From NCBI GenBank assembly GCA_051418075.1, contig JBPRGG010000177.1, positions 62,001 to 126,000 on the forward strand: a DNA stretch of 64,000 bases, in the 5' to 3' direction. A program made the translations under genes and the position numbers. Shown piece by piece: positions 8,639 through 18,108 of this stretch (positions are counted from its first letter, which is position 1; every line of letters begins with the position of its first letter). The notes below the pieces were generated by a model. It was given only the letters and a program-made list of their open reading frames with translations. It made no database searches and was not told the DNA's origin. This DNA is from JBPRGG01 sp051418075 (lineage in GTDB: Bacteria > Bacteroidota > Bacteroidia > Cytophagales > Cyclobacteriaceae).

Positions 8639-9922
8639 CTATAAGCCTGTTGCCAGTACCTCTTTGCCTCGTTCCGCTATAAGTTGTTCCCGTATTTTCA
8701 ATGACCTGAACAATTCTACCGGGTGTAATGCACCACCAGATCCGCGCATAGCCTCAGCCACCAAAGGTCTGACATCGGTCCTAAAGGCAGACTGCACTAA
8801 TTCCTGTGCTTTCACAACATCATTTTGTTCCTGTAAGGCAAATAAATGTTTTCGATCAATGATCAGGGCCTGAGCATAGGCCAGTTTTATTGCTTCTACT
8901 GATTGTAAAAGGTCTTCCAAAGGATCTTTCAGATTATGACTGGCATCAATCATCCAAGATAAAGAAGGATTTTTGGAGTTGGGATCTTCCATTCCTTCTA
9001 CCAATTCATTAAAGATCAAAAATAACTGAAAAGGCTTGATAGCGCCAACTGTAAGATCATCATCGGCAAACTTACTGTCATTAAAATGAAAACCTCCCAA
9101 TTTTGCCTGCATCATCAGAGTGGCTACAATTTGCTCAATATTGGTATTGGGCAAATGATGGCCCAGGTCTACCAGTGTATATGCTTTCTGTCCCAACTGG
9201 GAGGCCAGTAAAAATGAAGTACCCCAATCAGGAATTACTGTTGAATAGAAATAAGGTTCGAAAGGCTTATATTCAATTAGCATTTTCCAGTCTTCCGGCA
9301 GGTGTTGATAAATTTCAGCCAGAGCATCATGAGTTCTGCCCAGCGACTTGCGAAAATTTTGCTGACCGGGAAAACTGGACCCATCTGCCAGCCAAACGGT
9401 GATGGCTTTTGAACCTAATTGGACACCATAATCAATAACTTCCTGGTTATGTTCAATGGCCAATTTTCTCACAGCAGGGTCAGTATGACTTAATGATCCA
9501 AATTTGTAGGAATAGGATTGTCCTTTTTGATCCTGGAAAGTATTGGAATTAACGGCATCAAAATTCAGGTTGAGTTCTGTGGCCAATGACATAATGTGAC
9601 TGGCATTTTCCGGTATATCCCAGGGAATATGCAGCGAGATGGAACCGCTGGATTGGTTTAAGGCATGTAGCAGACCTACATCTTCCATCTTTTCTTCCAG
9701 GTTTCTGGGCTCACCACCACCGGGATAGCGGCCAAAACGAGTACCACCTGTGCCCAGGGCCCAGCTGGGTATAGCAATCTGAAGCTGCCGGATCTTGCTA
9801 AGCAGATCTTCAACATTTATTCCTTGCCGGTCCAACTGATGGGCCAGAAAGTCAAATTTTTCCTGGTGATTATGCTGATTTTGCTGGTTAAATTCCTGTA
9901 TGGAAGCTTTTGAAATTTTCAT
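8639..9922 (-). CDS. L-rhamnose isomerase-type sugar isomerase
   Basis: TIM-barrel, metal-dependent ketol isomerase of the Pseudomonas stutzeri L-rhamnose isomerase type (RhaI), interconverting L-rhamnose and L-rhamnulose and often other aldoses. The 427 residues keep the expected metal ligands in context: E217 (LIEYKP), D252 (VDLGHH), H279 (GGFHFND), D287 and D289 (FADDD) and D326 (MIDASHN). The segments GTGGTRFGRYPGGGEPR and SLHIPWD also match the family. A His that follows the metal Glu in the P. stutzeri enzyme is Tyr218 here. No rhamnulose kinase or aldolase gene is next to it, so the real substrate could be another sugar. The strong hairpin upstream isolates it from pgi, so it has its own promoter. 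Confidence 0.88.
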   Translation of the reverse strand: MKISKASIQEFNQQNQHNHQEKFDFLAHQLDRQGINVEDLLSKIRQLQIAIPSWALGTGGTRFGRYPGGGEPRNLEEKMEDVGLLHALNQSSGSISLHIPWDIPENASHIMSLATELNLNFDAVNSNTFQDQKGQSYSYKFGSLSHTDPAVRKLAIEHNQEVIDYGVQLGSKAITVWLADGSSFPGQQNFRKSLGRTHDALAEIYQHLPEDWKMLIEYKPFEPYFYSTVIPDWGTSFLLASQLGQKAYTLVDLGHHLPNTNIEQIVATLMMQAKLGGFHFNDSKFADDDLTVGAIKPFQLFLIFNELVEGMEDPNSKNPSLSWMIDASHNLKDPLEDLLQSVEAIKLAYAQALIIDRKHLFALQEQNDVVKAQELVQSAFRTDVRPLVAEAMRGSGGALHPVELFRSLKIREQLIAERGKEVLATGL

Positions 9923-10011
9923 TTTACTAATAGTTTAAAATTTACCTGCAAGACGGGACATTTTTAAGATCTACTGATATAAATCTATAGTGCCTCATAT
10001 GCTAATTCAAA

Positions 10012-10052
10012 GGTAAAAAATCAGGATAGCACCTATGTCCGGTACTATCCTG
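10012..10052 (-). terminator. Rho-independent terminator of pgi
   Basis: Read on the minus strand just after the pgi stop, CAGGATAG and CTATCCTG pair over 8 bp. The pairing extends inward through one G-T wobble and ACC/GGT to a 12-bp stem with a 7-nt loop, followed by ATTTTTT. This is a good intrinsic terminator. Confidence 0.85.
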
Positions 10053-10058
10053 TCATTA

Positions 10059-11708
10059 TTATCTCATTTTTTTATAGGCATTGATCAAGCCATTGGTAGA
10101 ACTGTCATGACTTTTCACTTCCTGGTCATCTGACAATTCAGGCAAAATCTGATTGGCTAGTTGTTTTCCCAATTCAACTCCCCATTGGTCAAAGCTGAAG
10201 ATATTCCATATCACCCCCTGAGTAAAGATCTTGTGCTCATAAAGGGCAATCAGACTACCTAATACCTTGGGTGTGAGTTTACTGAATAATACAGAGTTGG
10301 TTGGTTTATTTCCGGTAAACACCTTAAAGGGTGTGAGTTTTTCAATTTCATCTTCTGATTTACCTGCCTTTCTTAATTCCTCCTCTACTTCTTCTTTGGA
10401 TTTTCCTTTCATTAAAGCTTCAGTCTGGGCGAAGAAATTCGAAAGCAATTTCTGATGGTGATCCCCAATGGAATTTTGACTGATGGCAGGAGCCAGGAAG
10501 TCGCAGGGAATCAACTTGGTACCCTGGTGAATCAACTGATAAAAAGCATGCTGGCCATTGGTGCCGGGTTCCCCCCAGATGATGGGACCAGTCTGGTAAT
10601 CCACCGGATTCCCTTCCCGATCTATATACTTTCCATTACTTTCCATATTTCCCTGCTGAAAATAAGCAGGAAAACGATGCATATACTGATCATAAGGCAA
10701 AATGGCCTCAGTCTCGGCCTGAAAAAAATTATTATACCAGAGGCCGATCAGAGCCAGGATTACCGGCAGGTTTTTTTCAAAAGGCTCATTACGAAAATGC
10801 TGATCCATCTCAAAGGCGCCGGTTAGCAAAGCTTCAAAGTTCTCGAATCCTATGCCACAGGCAATACTTAAGCCAATGGCAGACCATAGGGAGTACCTTC
10901 CGCCTACCCAATCCCAGAATTTGAACATGTTTTGCGGATCAATGCCAAATTCAGTCACTTTTTGTTCATTGGTAGAGAGTGCTACAAAATGTTTTTTTAC
11001 ATGTTGTTCATCACCGGCTGAAGATAAAAACCAATCTTTGGCGGTGTTGGCATTGGTCATGGTTTCCTGGGTGGTAAATGTCTTTGATGCCACAATAAAT
11101 AAGGTGGTTTCAGGATGGACTTTTTTCAAGGTTTCTGCCATATGGGTGCCATCTACATTGGAAACAAAATGTAGTTGGATATGTGGTTTCTGATAGGGTT
11201 TTAAAGCCTCAGTTACCATATAAGGCCCCAGGTCAGAGCCGCCAATTCCAATATTGACAATATCAGTAATGGCTTTCCCCGAATATCCTTTCCAACTACC
11301 TTTGACGATCTTATCAGAAAAAGTTTTCATCTGATCCAGTACCTGGTTCACTTCCGGCATCACGTCTTTTCCATCTACTTTGATAGGTTCATTGGAGCGA
11401 TTCCGTAAAGCCACATGTAAAACAGCCCGATTTTCAGTTTCATTGATCTTGTCTCCGCCAAACATTTTGTTGATCGCATTTTTCAGGTCTGATGCGGTAG
11501 CCAGATTGATCAGCAGGTCCAAAGTTTCACGGGTGATAATGTTTTTAGAATAGTCTAGCAGGATATCATTGAATTTTAAGGAAAATTGATTGAAACGCCC
11601 GGGATCCTGGTCGAACAAATCCACCATTTTTTGGTTTTTAAGAGTTTGAAAGTGATCCGATAGATTGCTCCAGGCCTGAGTTTGAAGGGGGTTTATTTTA
11701 TTAAGCAT
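10059..11708 (-). CDS. pgi: Glucose-6-phosphate isomerase
   Basis: Cytoplasmic glycolytic enzyme converting glucose 6-phosphate and fructose 6-phosphate. At 549 residues it is the long bacterial type like that of E. coli. Signature stretches are NIGIGGSDLGP (residues 152-161), SNVDGTHM (183-190), the catalytic GEPGTNGQHAFYQLIHQGT region and, near the C-terminus, FDQWGVELGKQLA with the conserved Lys. It is a single-gene unit with a clear terminator. The first ATG, MLNKINPLQT, gives the normal family N-terminus. No oddities seen. Confidence 0.97.
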   Translation of the reverse strand: MLNKINPLQTQAWSNLSDHFQTLKNQKMVDLFDQDPGRFNQFSLKFNDILLDYSKNIITRETLDLLINLATASDLKNAINKMFGGDKINETENRAVLHVALRNRSNEPIKVDGKDVMPEVNQVLDQMKTFSDKIVKGSWKGYSGKAITDIVNIGIGGSDLGPYMVTEALKPYQKPHIQLHFVSNVDGTHMAETLKKVHPETTLFIVASKTFTTQETMTNANTAKDWFLSSAGDEQHVKKHFVALSTNEQKVTEFGIDPQNMFKFWDWVGGRYSLWSAIGLSIACGIGFENFEALLTGAFEMDQHFRNEPFEKNLPVILALIGLWYNNFFQAETEAILPYDQYMHRFPAYFQQGNMESNGKYIDREGNPVDYQTGPIIWGEPGTNGQHAFYQLIHQGTKLIPCDFLAPAISQNSIGDHHQKLLSNFFAQTEALMKGKSKEEVEEELRKAGKSEDEIEKLTPFKVFTGNKPTNSVLFSKLTPKVLGSLIALYEHKIFTQGVIWNIFSFDQWGVELGKQLANQILPELSDDQEVKSHDSSTNGLINAYKKMR

Positions 11709-11879
11709 AACTTTGACAGGTTATAAAATGTTAAAAAATTAATCTTGTAGTAAATATGGCTGTAAAATTGATAAAAAATTAGTTTTTGGCCAACTACACT
11801 AATTTATTAATCTATTATCCTTTTTTATATAATTTTGGCAGAGAATGTTCAGGATTTCTTAAATAAATGTTGAGTTAAT

Positions 11880-12692
11880 ATGGATTTTGATATTATAGAT
11901 TTTGAAGAAGATGTTATAAAACTAAGTTATAACAAACCGGTACTGGTGGACTTCTGGGCACCCTGGTGCGGTCCCTGTAAAATTATCGGTCCTGTTCTGG
12001 AAAGACTGGCTCAAAATGCCCAGGGAAGCTGGGAACTGAGAAAACTAAATGTGGATGAGAACCAGGATTTGGCTACTGCTTTTCAGGTAAGAAGCATTCC
12101 TACTGTAAAACTTTTTATAGAGGGAGAGGTGGTCAATGAGTTTGCCGGAGCCTTACCGGAAGTTCAAATTGAAAAATGGCTAAAAGATAACATTCCTTCG
12201 GAGGAGGACCATGCAGTGGAACAGGCAGAGCAGTGGATGCAGGAGGGGAAGACCAAAAAGGCTGTTACACTGATGGAAAAAATCCTGAAGGAGCAACCTG
12301 ATCATGCCAAGGCAGCTTTTATGTTGGGCCAGGTCTACCTGTTTGATCATCCGGAGAAAGCTCTGGACTATTTGAAAGTGGCCGAAATGGCACCGGAGTT
12401 TCTGGATCAGGCAATTTATCTTAAAAAGATACCAGAACTGATCTCTTTAGCCCGACGACCGGATCAACTGGAAGATCATCCGGTGAAGCCGGCATTTCTG
12501 GAAGGCTTAAAAGGTCTGGCAGATCAGCACATAGACCTGGCTTTACAAAAGTTTATTGAGGTAATAATGAAGTACAAAGCTTACCATAATGAATTAGCCC
12601 GGGAAGCCTGTATTGCCATATTCTTTTATCTGGGTCCCCAACATGATCTGACCAGAAAGTACCGCAGAAGGTTTGATATGGCTCTTTACTAA
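11880..12692 (+). CDS. Thioredoxin-TPR protein (CnoX/YbbN-like)
   Basis: Cytoplasmic protein of 270 residues. Residues 1-110 form a thioredoxin domain with an intact WCGPCK active site at 29-34 and the cis-proline segment RSIPTVKLF near residue 75. Residues about 115-270 are helical TPR-like repeats. This is the layout of YbbN/CnoX, a holdase that hands clients to GroEL/ES or DnaK. Unlike the E. coli protein, the two active-site cysteines are both kept, so redox activity is likely. A TAATTTTG box at 11830-11837 matches the Bacteroidota -7 element, but no -33 TTTG lies at the right distance. Divergent from pgi. Confidence 0.88.
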   Translation: MDFDIIDFEEDVIKLSYNKPVLVDFWAPWCGPCKIIGPVLERLAQNAQGSWELRKLNVDENQDLATAFQVRSIPTVKLFIEGEVVNEFAGALPEVQIEKWLKDNIPSEEDHAVEQAEQWMQEGKTKKAVTLMEKILKEQPDHAKAAFMLGQVYLFDHPEKALDYLKVAEMAPEFLDQAIYLKKIPELISLARRPDQLEDHPVKPAFLEGLKGLADQHIDLALQKFIEVIMKYKAYHNELAREACIAIFFYLGPQHDLTRKYRRRFDMALY

Positions 12693-12759
12693 TAGTTAGG
12701 TCAATCATTTTATGGCCAATCGGGTAATGATATAAACCAAAAAATCTAATTTGATTGAA

Positions 12760-15645
12760 ATGATATTTAACTCTTTTTTTCTAGTTAAAAAGCATTTGCC
12801 TGGCAAATCTGGAATGTTCCTGCTGGTTTTGCTACTATTTACCTCGAATGAATTTGTAAATGCCCAGCCCGAATTGGTGTTAGAGAATAACCCGATCAGG
12901 ATTGACTGGAAACAGGTGAATACCCCTCATTTCAGGATATTGTTTCAGGAAGGTAATATGGCTGAAGCTTTAAGAACGGCCAATGTGTTGGAAACTTTAT
13001 ATTACCCTGTCTCAGCCTCCCTGGATCAGGAACCACAGAAAATATCAGTATTACTGCAAAATCGCAGTTCAGAATCCAATGCTTTTGTTACAGTAGGACC
13101 CAGAAGATCCGAATTTTACACCATGCCTCCCCAGGATTATAATTTTCTGGGGAATAATGAATGGATCGATTTGCTGGCAGTACATGAATTCCGGCATGTG
13201 GTGCAATATGAAAAAAGCAAAACCGGTTTTAATAAGCTGTTTTATTACTTGTTTGGGGAAGATGCCTATGGTGGCTTTGCCCAGTTGGCCATGCCTTCCT
13301 GGTTTTGGGAAGGAGATGCAGTAGGTATCGAAACCGCACTTACCCCTGGTGGCAGAGGGCGAATCCCTAATTTTGACCTGGTTTTTCGTACCAATTTATT
13401 AACCAGAGGGCCATTTGATTATTCCAAACAGCATTTAAGATCCTTCAAGCATTATGTACCCGACCATTATGTGACCGGCTATTTTATGACAACTCATGTC
13501 AGACGTAACTTTGGGCGAGATATCTGGAGTGATATTTCTGAAAGAGCCTGGAAAGCGCCTTTTTTGCCCTGGCGACTTTCAAGGGCATTAAGACTGGAAA
13601 CCGGTAAAAACCTGACCCAGACCTATTGGTCCATGATCGATGAACTGGATTCGCTTTGGCACTGGCAGTTGGAAGGCCTGGAGATCATTGATACTGAACC
13701 AATAAAAGTTGAAAAATCAAATACATTTACCAATTACCGATATCCTCAGGCCATTGCCCAAAACCAGGTGATCGCCTTAAAGAATGGGATTGGTGATATA
13801 GACGAATTTGTTCTGCTGGATCAGCATGGCAATGAAGAAAAGGTATTTACCCCGGGCATCATGAATAATACAGGCATGTTATCAGTACAAGCTGGTAAAA
13901 TTGCCTGGAATGAGTATACCTTTCATCCACGTTGGCGGGCTGAAAACTACAGTGTGATCAAGGTACATGATATTCAAACAGGTAAAACCAATCAGATCAC
14001 GCATCGTTCCCGTTATGCCTCAGCAGCTTTATCCCATGACGGAAGCAAAATAGTAACTGTTCTTACCACCGGGGAAGGCAAATTTCAGTTGGTAGTTTTG
14101 AATACAGAAAACGGACAGGTAGTGAAAACATTCGACAATCCGGACAATGATTTTTACCTTACCCCCCGGTTTTCGCAGGATGGCAGGCAAATTGTTACCA
14201 TCAGGCAAAGGGATGGGGCGAAAACTATTGCCCTGGTGGATTATGCTACCGGAGAATTTAGGGATTTATGGCCACCCAACAATGAAAATATAGGATACCC
14301 GGTGCTTTATGATCATTATGTTTTCTATAATTCTCCCTATTCCGGAATAGATAATGTTTATGCCTATGACCTGAATACCAACCAGAAATTTCAGGTTACA
14401 TCCAGAAAGTATGGCGCTTATAATGCATCGGTTTCACCAGATGGAGCTTACATCTTCTTTAATGACTTTAGCCAGGATGGAATGGATGTAGTAAGATTGG
14501 CTTTTAATCCATCCCAATGGCAGCCTTTGCCAAAAGTAGAAGTTCGTAAAGTGGCTTATTATGAACCTTTGATCGAGCAGGAAGGAAATCCGGATATCCT
14601 GGACCAGGTGACGGAAAAGGATTATCCTGTTTCGGACTACAAGCTGATTTCAGGAATTATCAATCCCTATGCCTGGGGACCTTATATTTCTACCTCTATC
14701 AATGAAGTTTTTTTAGGAATCTCCTCCCAGGATGTTCTAAGTACCACCGCTATTTCAGCCGGATATGAGTATGATGCCAATGAAAATACAGGGAAATGGT
14801 TAGGCAGGGTAAGTTTTCAGGCTTTGTATCCTATTATTGATGTTACAGTAGACAGCCAGGACCGAAATGTAAATGATATTATTGAAGGAAGGGAAGTCAA
14901 TTTTCAATGGAATGAAAAAACCCTTAATGTGGGTTTGCGTTTACCTTTTAACTTCACCAATTCAAAATATTGGGAAAGACTGAATGTAAGTACCAATGGC
15001 ATATTTACCCGGGCAGAGGATGTGCAATTTGAAACCGGCGGGCAAACCGGAGAGATCATAGACTCAGACGGATATCTGAACGCGTTGAGATATCGGATTC
15101 AATATCAACGTCAATTAAAACAAAGTCAACGTGATATCCGCAGCCGTTGGGGGCAGGGTTTATATGCCCAATATACCCATACACCATTGGGAGGTGAATT
15201 TACAGGTATGCAATTTTCAGCCCAAGGTTTATTGCTGTTCCCGGGCTTATTCAGACATCATTCCCTGTTGTTGAGAGCGAATACTCAGCTGATGAAAGAT
15301 TATACATTTAATAACGCCATTACATTCCCCCGGGGTTATCCTTTTTTGGCTTTCGAGGAATATTATGGAGGCAGTGTAGAATATGCACTTCCACTATGGT
15401 ATCCTGATATTAATTTTTCTTCGCTGATCAATTTTCAACGTATTAAGTCCAATTTCTTTTATGACCGTGGCTGGGGACAATCCGGAGATTTCAGCCAGGA
15501 CCTAAATTCATTAGGATTGGAGCTTACAGCAGATGTGAATTTCTTAAGAATTCTTTTGCTTTGGGAGATTGGAGTAAGGTATAGCTTTAATCCAGCGACC
15601 AATACTGGAGTAGCCAGTTTTATGTTGGGCAGCTTTGGTTTTTGA
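12760..15645 (+). CDS. Exported HExxH metallopeptidase-like, PD40 propeller and beta-barrel protein
   Basis: A large protein of about 960 residues with a signal peptide ending at VNAQ (I use the ATG at 12760; a TTG at 12751 is also possible). About 140 residues in, it has AVHEFRHVVQYE, a clear HExxH zinc motif, with WFWEGDAVGIE about 40 residues later that could give the third ligand Glu, as in peptidase MA-type gluzincins. The middle carries repeated TolB/PD40-like beta-propeller blades (for example ALSHDGSKIV, TPRFSQDGRQIV, SVSPDGAYIFF). The last roughly 300 residues are rich in alternating aromatic strands ending in MLGSFGF with a terminal Phe, as in an outer-membrane barrel. It resembles proteins annotated as TolB-like in Bacteroidota. 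The function is unknown; a cell-surface protease tethered by a barrel is an inference. Confidence 0.75.
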   Translation: MIFNSFFLVKKHLPGKSGMFLLVLLLFTSNEFVNAQPELVLENNPIRIDWKQVNTPHFRILFQEGNMAEALRTANVLETLYYPVSASLDQEPQKISVLLQNRSSESNAFVTVGPRRSEFYTMPPQDYNFLGNNEWIDLLAVHEFRHVVQYEKSKTGFNKLFYYLFGEDAYGGFAQLAMPSWFWEGDAVGIETALTPGGRGRIPNFDLVFRTNLLTRGPFDYSKQHLRSFKHYVPDHYVTGYFMTTHVRRNFGRDIWSDISERAWKAPFLPWRLSRALRLETGKNLTQTYWSMIDELDSLWHWQLEGLEIIDTEPIKVEKSNTFTNYRYPQAIAQNQVIALKNGIGDIDEFVLLDQHGNEEKVFTPGIMNNTGMLSVQAGKIAWNEYTFHPRWRAENYSVIKVHDIQTGKTNQITHRSRYASAALSHDGSKIVTVLTTGEGKFQLVVLNTENGQVVKTFDNPDNDFYLTPRFSQDGRQIVTIRQRDGAKTIALVDYATGEFRDLWPPNNENIGYPVLYDHYVFYNSPYSGIDNVYAYDLNTNQKFQVTSRKYGAYNASVSPDGAYIFFNDFSQDGMDVVRLAFNPSQWQPLPKVEVRKVAYYEPLIEQEGNPDILDQVTEKDYPVSDYKLISGIINPYAWGPYISTSINEVFLGISSQDVLSTTAISAGYEYDANENTGKWLGRVSFQALYPIIDVTVDSQDRNVNDIIEGREVNFQWNEKTLNVGLRLPFNFTNSKYWERLNVSTNGIFTRAEDVQFETGGQTGEIIDSDGYLNALRYRIQYQRQLKQSQRDIRSRWGQGLYAQYTHTPLGGEFTGMQFSAQGLLLFPGLFRHHSLLLRANTQLMKDYTFNNAITFPRGYPFLAFEEYYGGSVEYALPLWYPDINFSSLINFQRIKSNFFYDRGWGQSGDFSQDLNSLGLELTADVNFLRILLLWEIGVRYSFNPATNTGVASFMLGSFGF

Positions 15646-15758
15646 AATAAAATCCTAAACAAAAATACTGTTTTTCAAGATATATTATGGACCCTTAGAA
15701 GGTTCATTTGATATCTTTTGAATAGCTTGGTTTGGGGCCACTTAAATATGTAATTTTA

Positions 15759-15789
15759 TTTGAATATAGAATAATAAAAACTATTTTTG
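15759..15789 (+). promoter_or_regulatory. Bacteroidota-type promoter of pdh E2
   Basis: TTTG at 15759-15762, 19 nt, then TATTTTTG at 15782-15789. This fits TTTG-N17-23-TAnnTTTG. The start codon is at 15826, giving a leader of about 30 nt. Confidence 0.7.
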
Positions 15790-15825
15790 AGCACTTAAAT
15801 TTTTTAACAATATTAATTCAAATCT

Positions 15826-17496
15826 ATGGCTGAAGTAATTAGAATGCCGAAAATGAGTGATACAATGGAGGAAGGGGTGATCGCTGCCTGGCATGTCAAA
15901 GTAGGGGATGAAGTTAAATCCGGTGATATTCTGGCCGAAGTTGAAACGGATAAAGCTACCATGGAACTGGAATCATACGAAGAGGGGGTATTACTGCACA
16001 TCGGAGTGGAAGAGAAGGATTCAGTACCTGTAGATGGTGTTATTGCTATAATAGGAGAGAAGGACGAAAATATTGATGATTTATTGAAAGACCTGGAAAA
16101 GGGAGATAAAGCAGAAACAAAAGTAGAAGGAAGTAAACCAGCAGAGGAAGAGCCAGCGGATGAAGTGGATGCCTCTGATGTGAATGCCAGCCTGATCTTA
16201 ATGCCTAAAATGAGTGATACCATGACTGAAGGCACTATTGCCTCCTGGCAAAAGAAAGTGGGGGATGAGGTAAAATCAGGAGATATTCTGGCAGAAATAG
16301 AAACGGATAAAGCTACCATGGAATTGGAGGCTTATGAAGATGGCACCTTATTATATATTGGAGCCGATGAAGGATCTTCGGTAGCAGTAGATGAGGCAAT
16401 TGCCATAATAGGAGAAAAGGGAGCTGATTATGAGAAGCTTTTAAAATCACATAAGGCAAAAGGAGGTAAGGAAAAGAAAGAAGAAAAAAGCGAACTGGAT
16501 CAATTGGTAGGAAAAGAGCCTGCTCCTGAGCCGGCCAAGGCTGAATCAAGTGCACCTAAAGCTCAGCCTGCGCCCGCAGTTTCCGAAAGTGCCTCTTCCG
16601 GAGAAGATGGACGGTTAAAGGTATCACCTTTGGCCCGGAAAATTGCCCAGGAAAAAGGTTATGATCTGGCAAATATCAAGGGAAGCGGTGATAATGGAAG
16701 GATAATCAAACGGGATGTTGAAGCATATGAGCCTCAACCTGAACCTGCTCCGGCTGCCCAGGAAAAAGCTGATCAGGGCAAACCATCCTTTACCCTGCCT
16801 GAAGTAGTCGGTGAAGAAAAGTTTGAGGAGGTTAATGTTTCCCAGATGAGGAAAACCATTGCCAAAAGACTGGCTGAAAGTAAATACACAGCCCCGCATT
16901 TTTATTTGACCATGGAAATCAACATGGATAGGGCGGTGGAAGCCAGAAAAAGCCTTAATGATTTTTCACCGGTGAAGATTTCATTTAATGATATCATTCT
17001 TAAAGCCGCTGCCGCAGCTTTACGTCAGCATCCGAAAGTAAATGCTTCCTGGCAGGGAGATAAGATTCGCAGGAACAAACATATCCATATAGGAGTGGCT
17101 GTAGCTGTCGAAGAAGGCCTTTTAGTCCCCGTTGTACGGTTTGCTGACAATAAATCCCTGGCTCATATTGCGGCAGAGGTAAAAGAACTAGGACAGAAAG
17201 CAAAAAATAAACAGTTACAACCTAAAGAATGGGAGGGGAATACTTTTTCCATTTCCAATTTAGGAATGTTTGGTATAGAGGAATTTACCGCTATCATCAA
17301 TCCTCCGGATTCATGTATTTTAGCAGTCGGAGGAATTAAACAAACACCGATTGTAAAAGAGGGGGAAATGAAAATCGGTCATGTAATGAAAGTGACCCTT
17401 TCCTGTGACCATAGAGTGGTAGATGGTGCTACCGGGGCTGCTTTTCTGCAGACTTTGAAAGGATTGCTGGAAGATCCGATCAGGATCATGATTTAG
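15826..17496 (+). CDS. Pyruvate dehydrogenase E2, dihydrolipoamide acetyltransferase
   Basis: Core subunit of the pyruvate dehydrogenase complex, moving acetyl groups from lipoyl to CoA. Domains in order: lipoyl domain 1 (residues 1-80, lipoyl Lys43 in ETDKATMELE), a Glu/Asp/Lys-rich linker, lipoyl domain 2 (about 122-200, Lys162 in the same motif), an Ala/Pro/Lys-rich linker, a peripheral subunit-binding domain (about 262-305, SPLARKIAQEKG), a third linker, and the catalytic domain ending in HRVVDGATGA with His529 and Asp533. The two lipoyl domains are alike at DNA level too, pointing to an internal duplication. E1 and E3 genes are not in the window. The partner could in principle be another 2-oxo-acid complex, but two lipoyl domains and the catalytic sequence favour pyruvate. 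Confidence 0.93.
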   Translation: MAEVIRMPKMSDTMEEGVIAAWHVKVGDEVKSGDILAEVETDKATMELESYEEGVLLHIGVEEKDSVPVDGVIAIIGEKDENIDDLLKDLEKGDKAETKVEGSKPAEEEPADEVDASDVNASLILMPKMSDTMTEGTIASWQKKVGDEVKSGDILAEIETDKATMELEAYEDGTLLYIGADEGSSVAVDEAIAIIGEKGADYEKLLKSHKAKGGKEKKEEKSELDQLVGKEPAPEPAKAESSAPKAQPAPAVSESASSGEDGRLKVSPLARKIAQEKGYDLANIKGSGDNGRIIKRDVEAYEPQPEPAPAAQEKADQGKPSFTLPEVVGEEKFEEVNVSQMRKTIAKRLAESKYTAPHFYLTMEINMDRAVEARKSLNDFSPVKISFNDIILKAAAAALRQHPKVNASWQGDKIRRNKHIHIGVAVAVEEGLLVPVVRFADNKSLAHIAAEVKELGQKAKNKQLQPKEWEGNTFSISNLGMFGIEEFTAIINPPDSCILAVGGIKQTPIVKEGEMKIGHVMKVTLSCDHRVVDGATGAAFLQTLKGLLEDPIRIMI

Positions 17497-17546
17497 AATT
17501 TTTAACTTTATCCCGATAGTAAAACAGAATTTTTTGATATAAACTT

Positions 17547-18086
17547 ATGATAGAAATTAAATCTACCACTGTAATAGCCATTATGCACAACAATCAGGTG
17601 GCTATTGGCGCTGATGGACAGGCAACTATGGGTAACACAGTGGCAAAAAGTAACGTGAAGAAAATCAGAACTTTACAGGATGGAAAAATTTTAGCAGGTT
17701 TTGCCGGCTCCACAGCTGATGCCTTTACGCTACTGGAACGGTTTGATGAAAAGCTGGGCACCTATACCGGCAATATGAAACGTGCTGCCATTGAACTGGC
17801 TAAAGATTGGCGTATGGACAGGTTTTTAAGAAGACTGGAAGCTATGTTAATTGTTGCCAATAAAGAAGAATTGTTGATATTGTCGGGAACTGGCGATGTG
17901 CTGGAGCCAGATAATCAGATAGCTTCCATTGGGTCAGGTAGTATGTATGCCCAGGCTGCTGCTACTGCCCTGAAGAAGCATGCTTCCCAAATGACGGCTG
18001 AGCAGATGGTAAAAGAGAGCCTAAGTATAGCTGCCGATATTTGCATTTACACCAATCATAATATCATTTTAGAAAAAATTGATTGA
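17547..18086 (+). CDS. hslV: HslV, ATP-dependent protease peptidase subunit
   Basis: Threonine peptidase of the HslUV proteasome-like complex. The protein of 179 residues shows TTVIAIMHNN, GADGQATMGNTV and FAGSTADAF, all typical. The catalytic Thr aligns with Thr7, implying a short propeptide MIEIKS that must be removed, as in ClpQ-type proteins, whereas E. coli HslV loses only Met. The ATPase gene hslU is not adjacent and is not in the window. It follows the E2 gene by 50 nt in the same direction and may be co-transcribed with it. Confidence 0.93.
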   Translation: MIEIKSTTVIAIMHNNQVAIGADGQATMGNTVAKSNVKKIRTLQDGKILAGFAGSTADAFTLLERFDEKLGTYTGNMKRAAIELAKDWRMDRFLRRLEAMLIVANKEELLILSGTGDVLEPDNQIASIGSGSMYAQAAATALKKHASQMTAEQMVKESLSIAADICIYTNHNIILEKID

Positions 18087-18108
18087 TTTGTGTCTTTGAA
18101 TCAATGTA

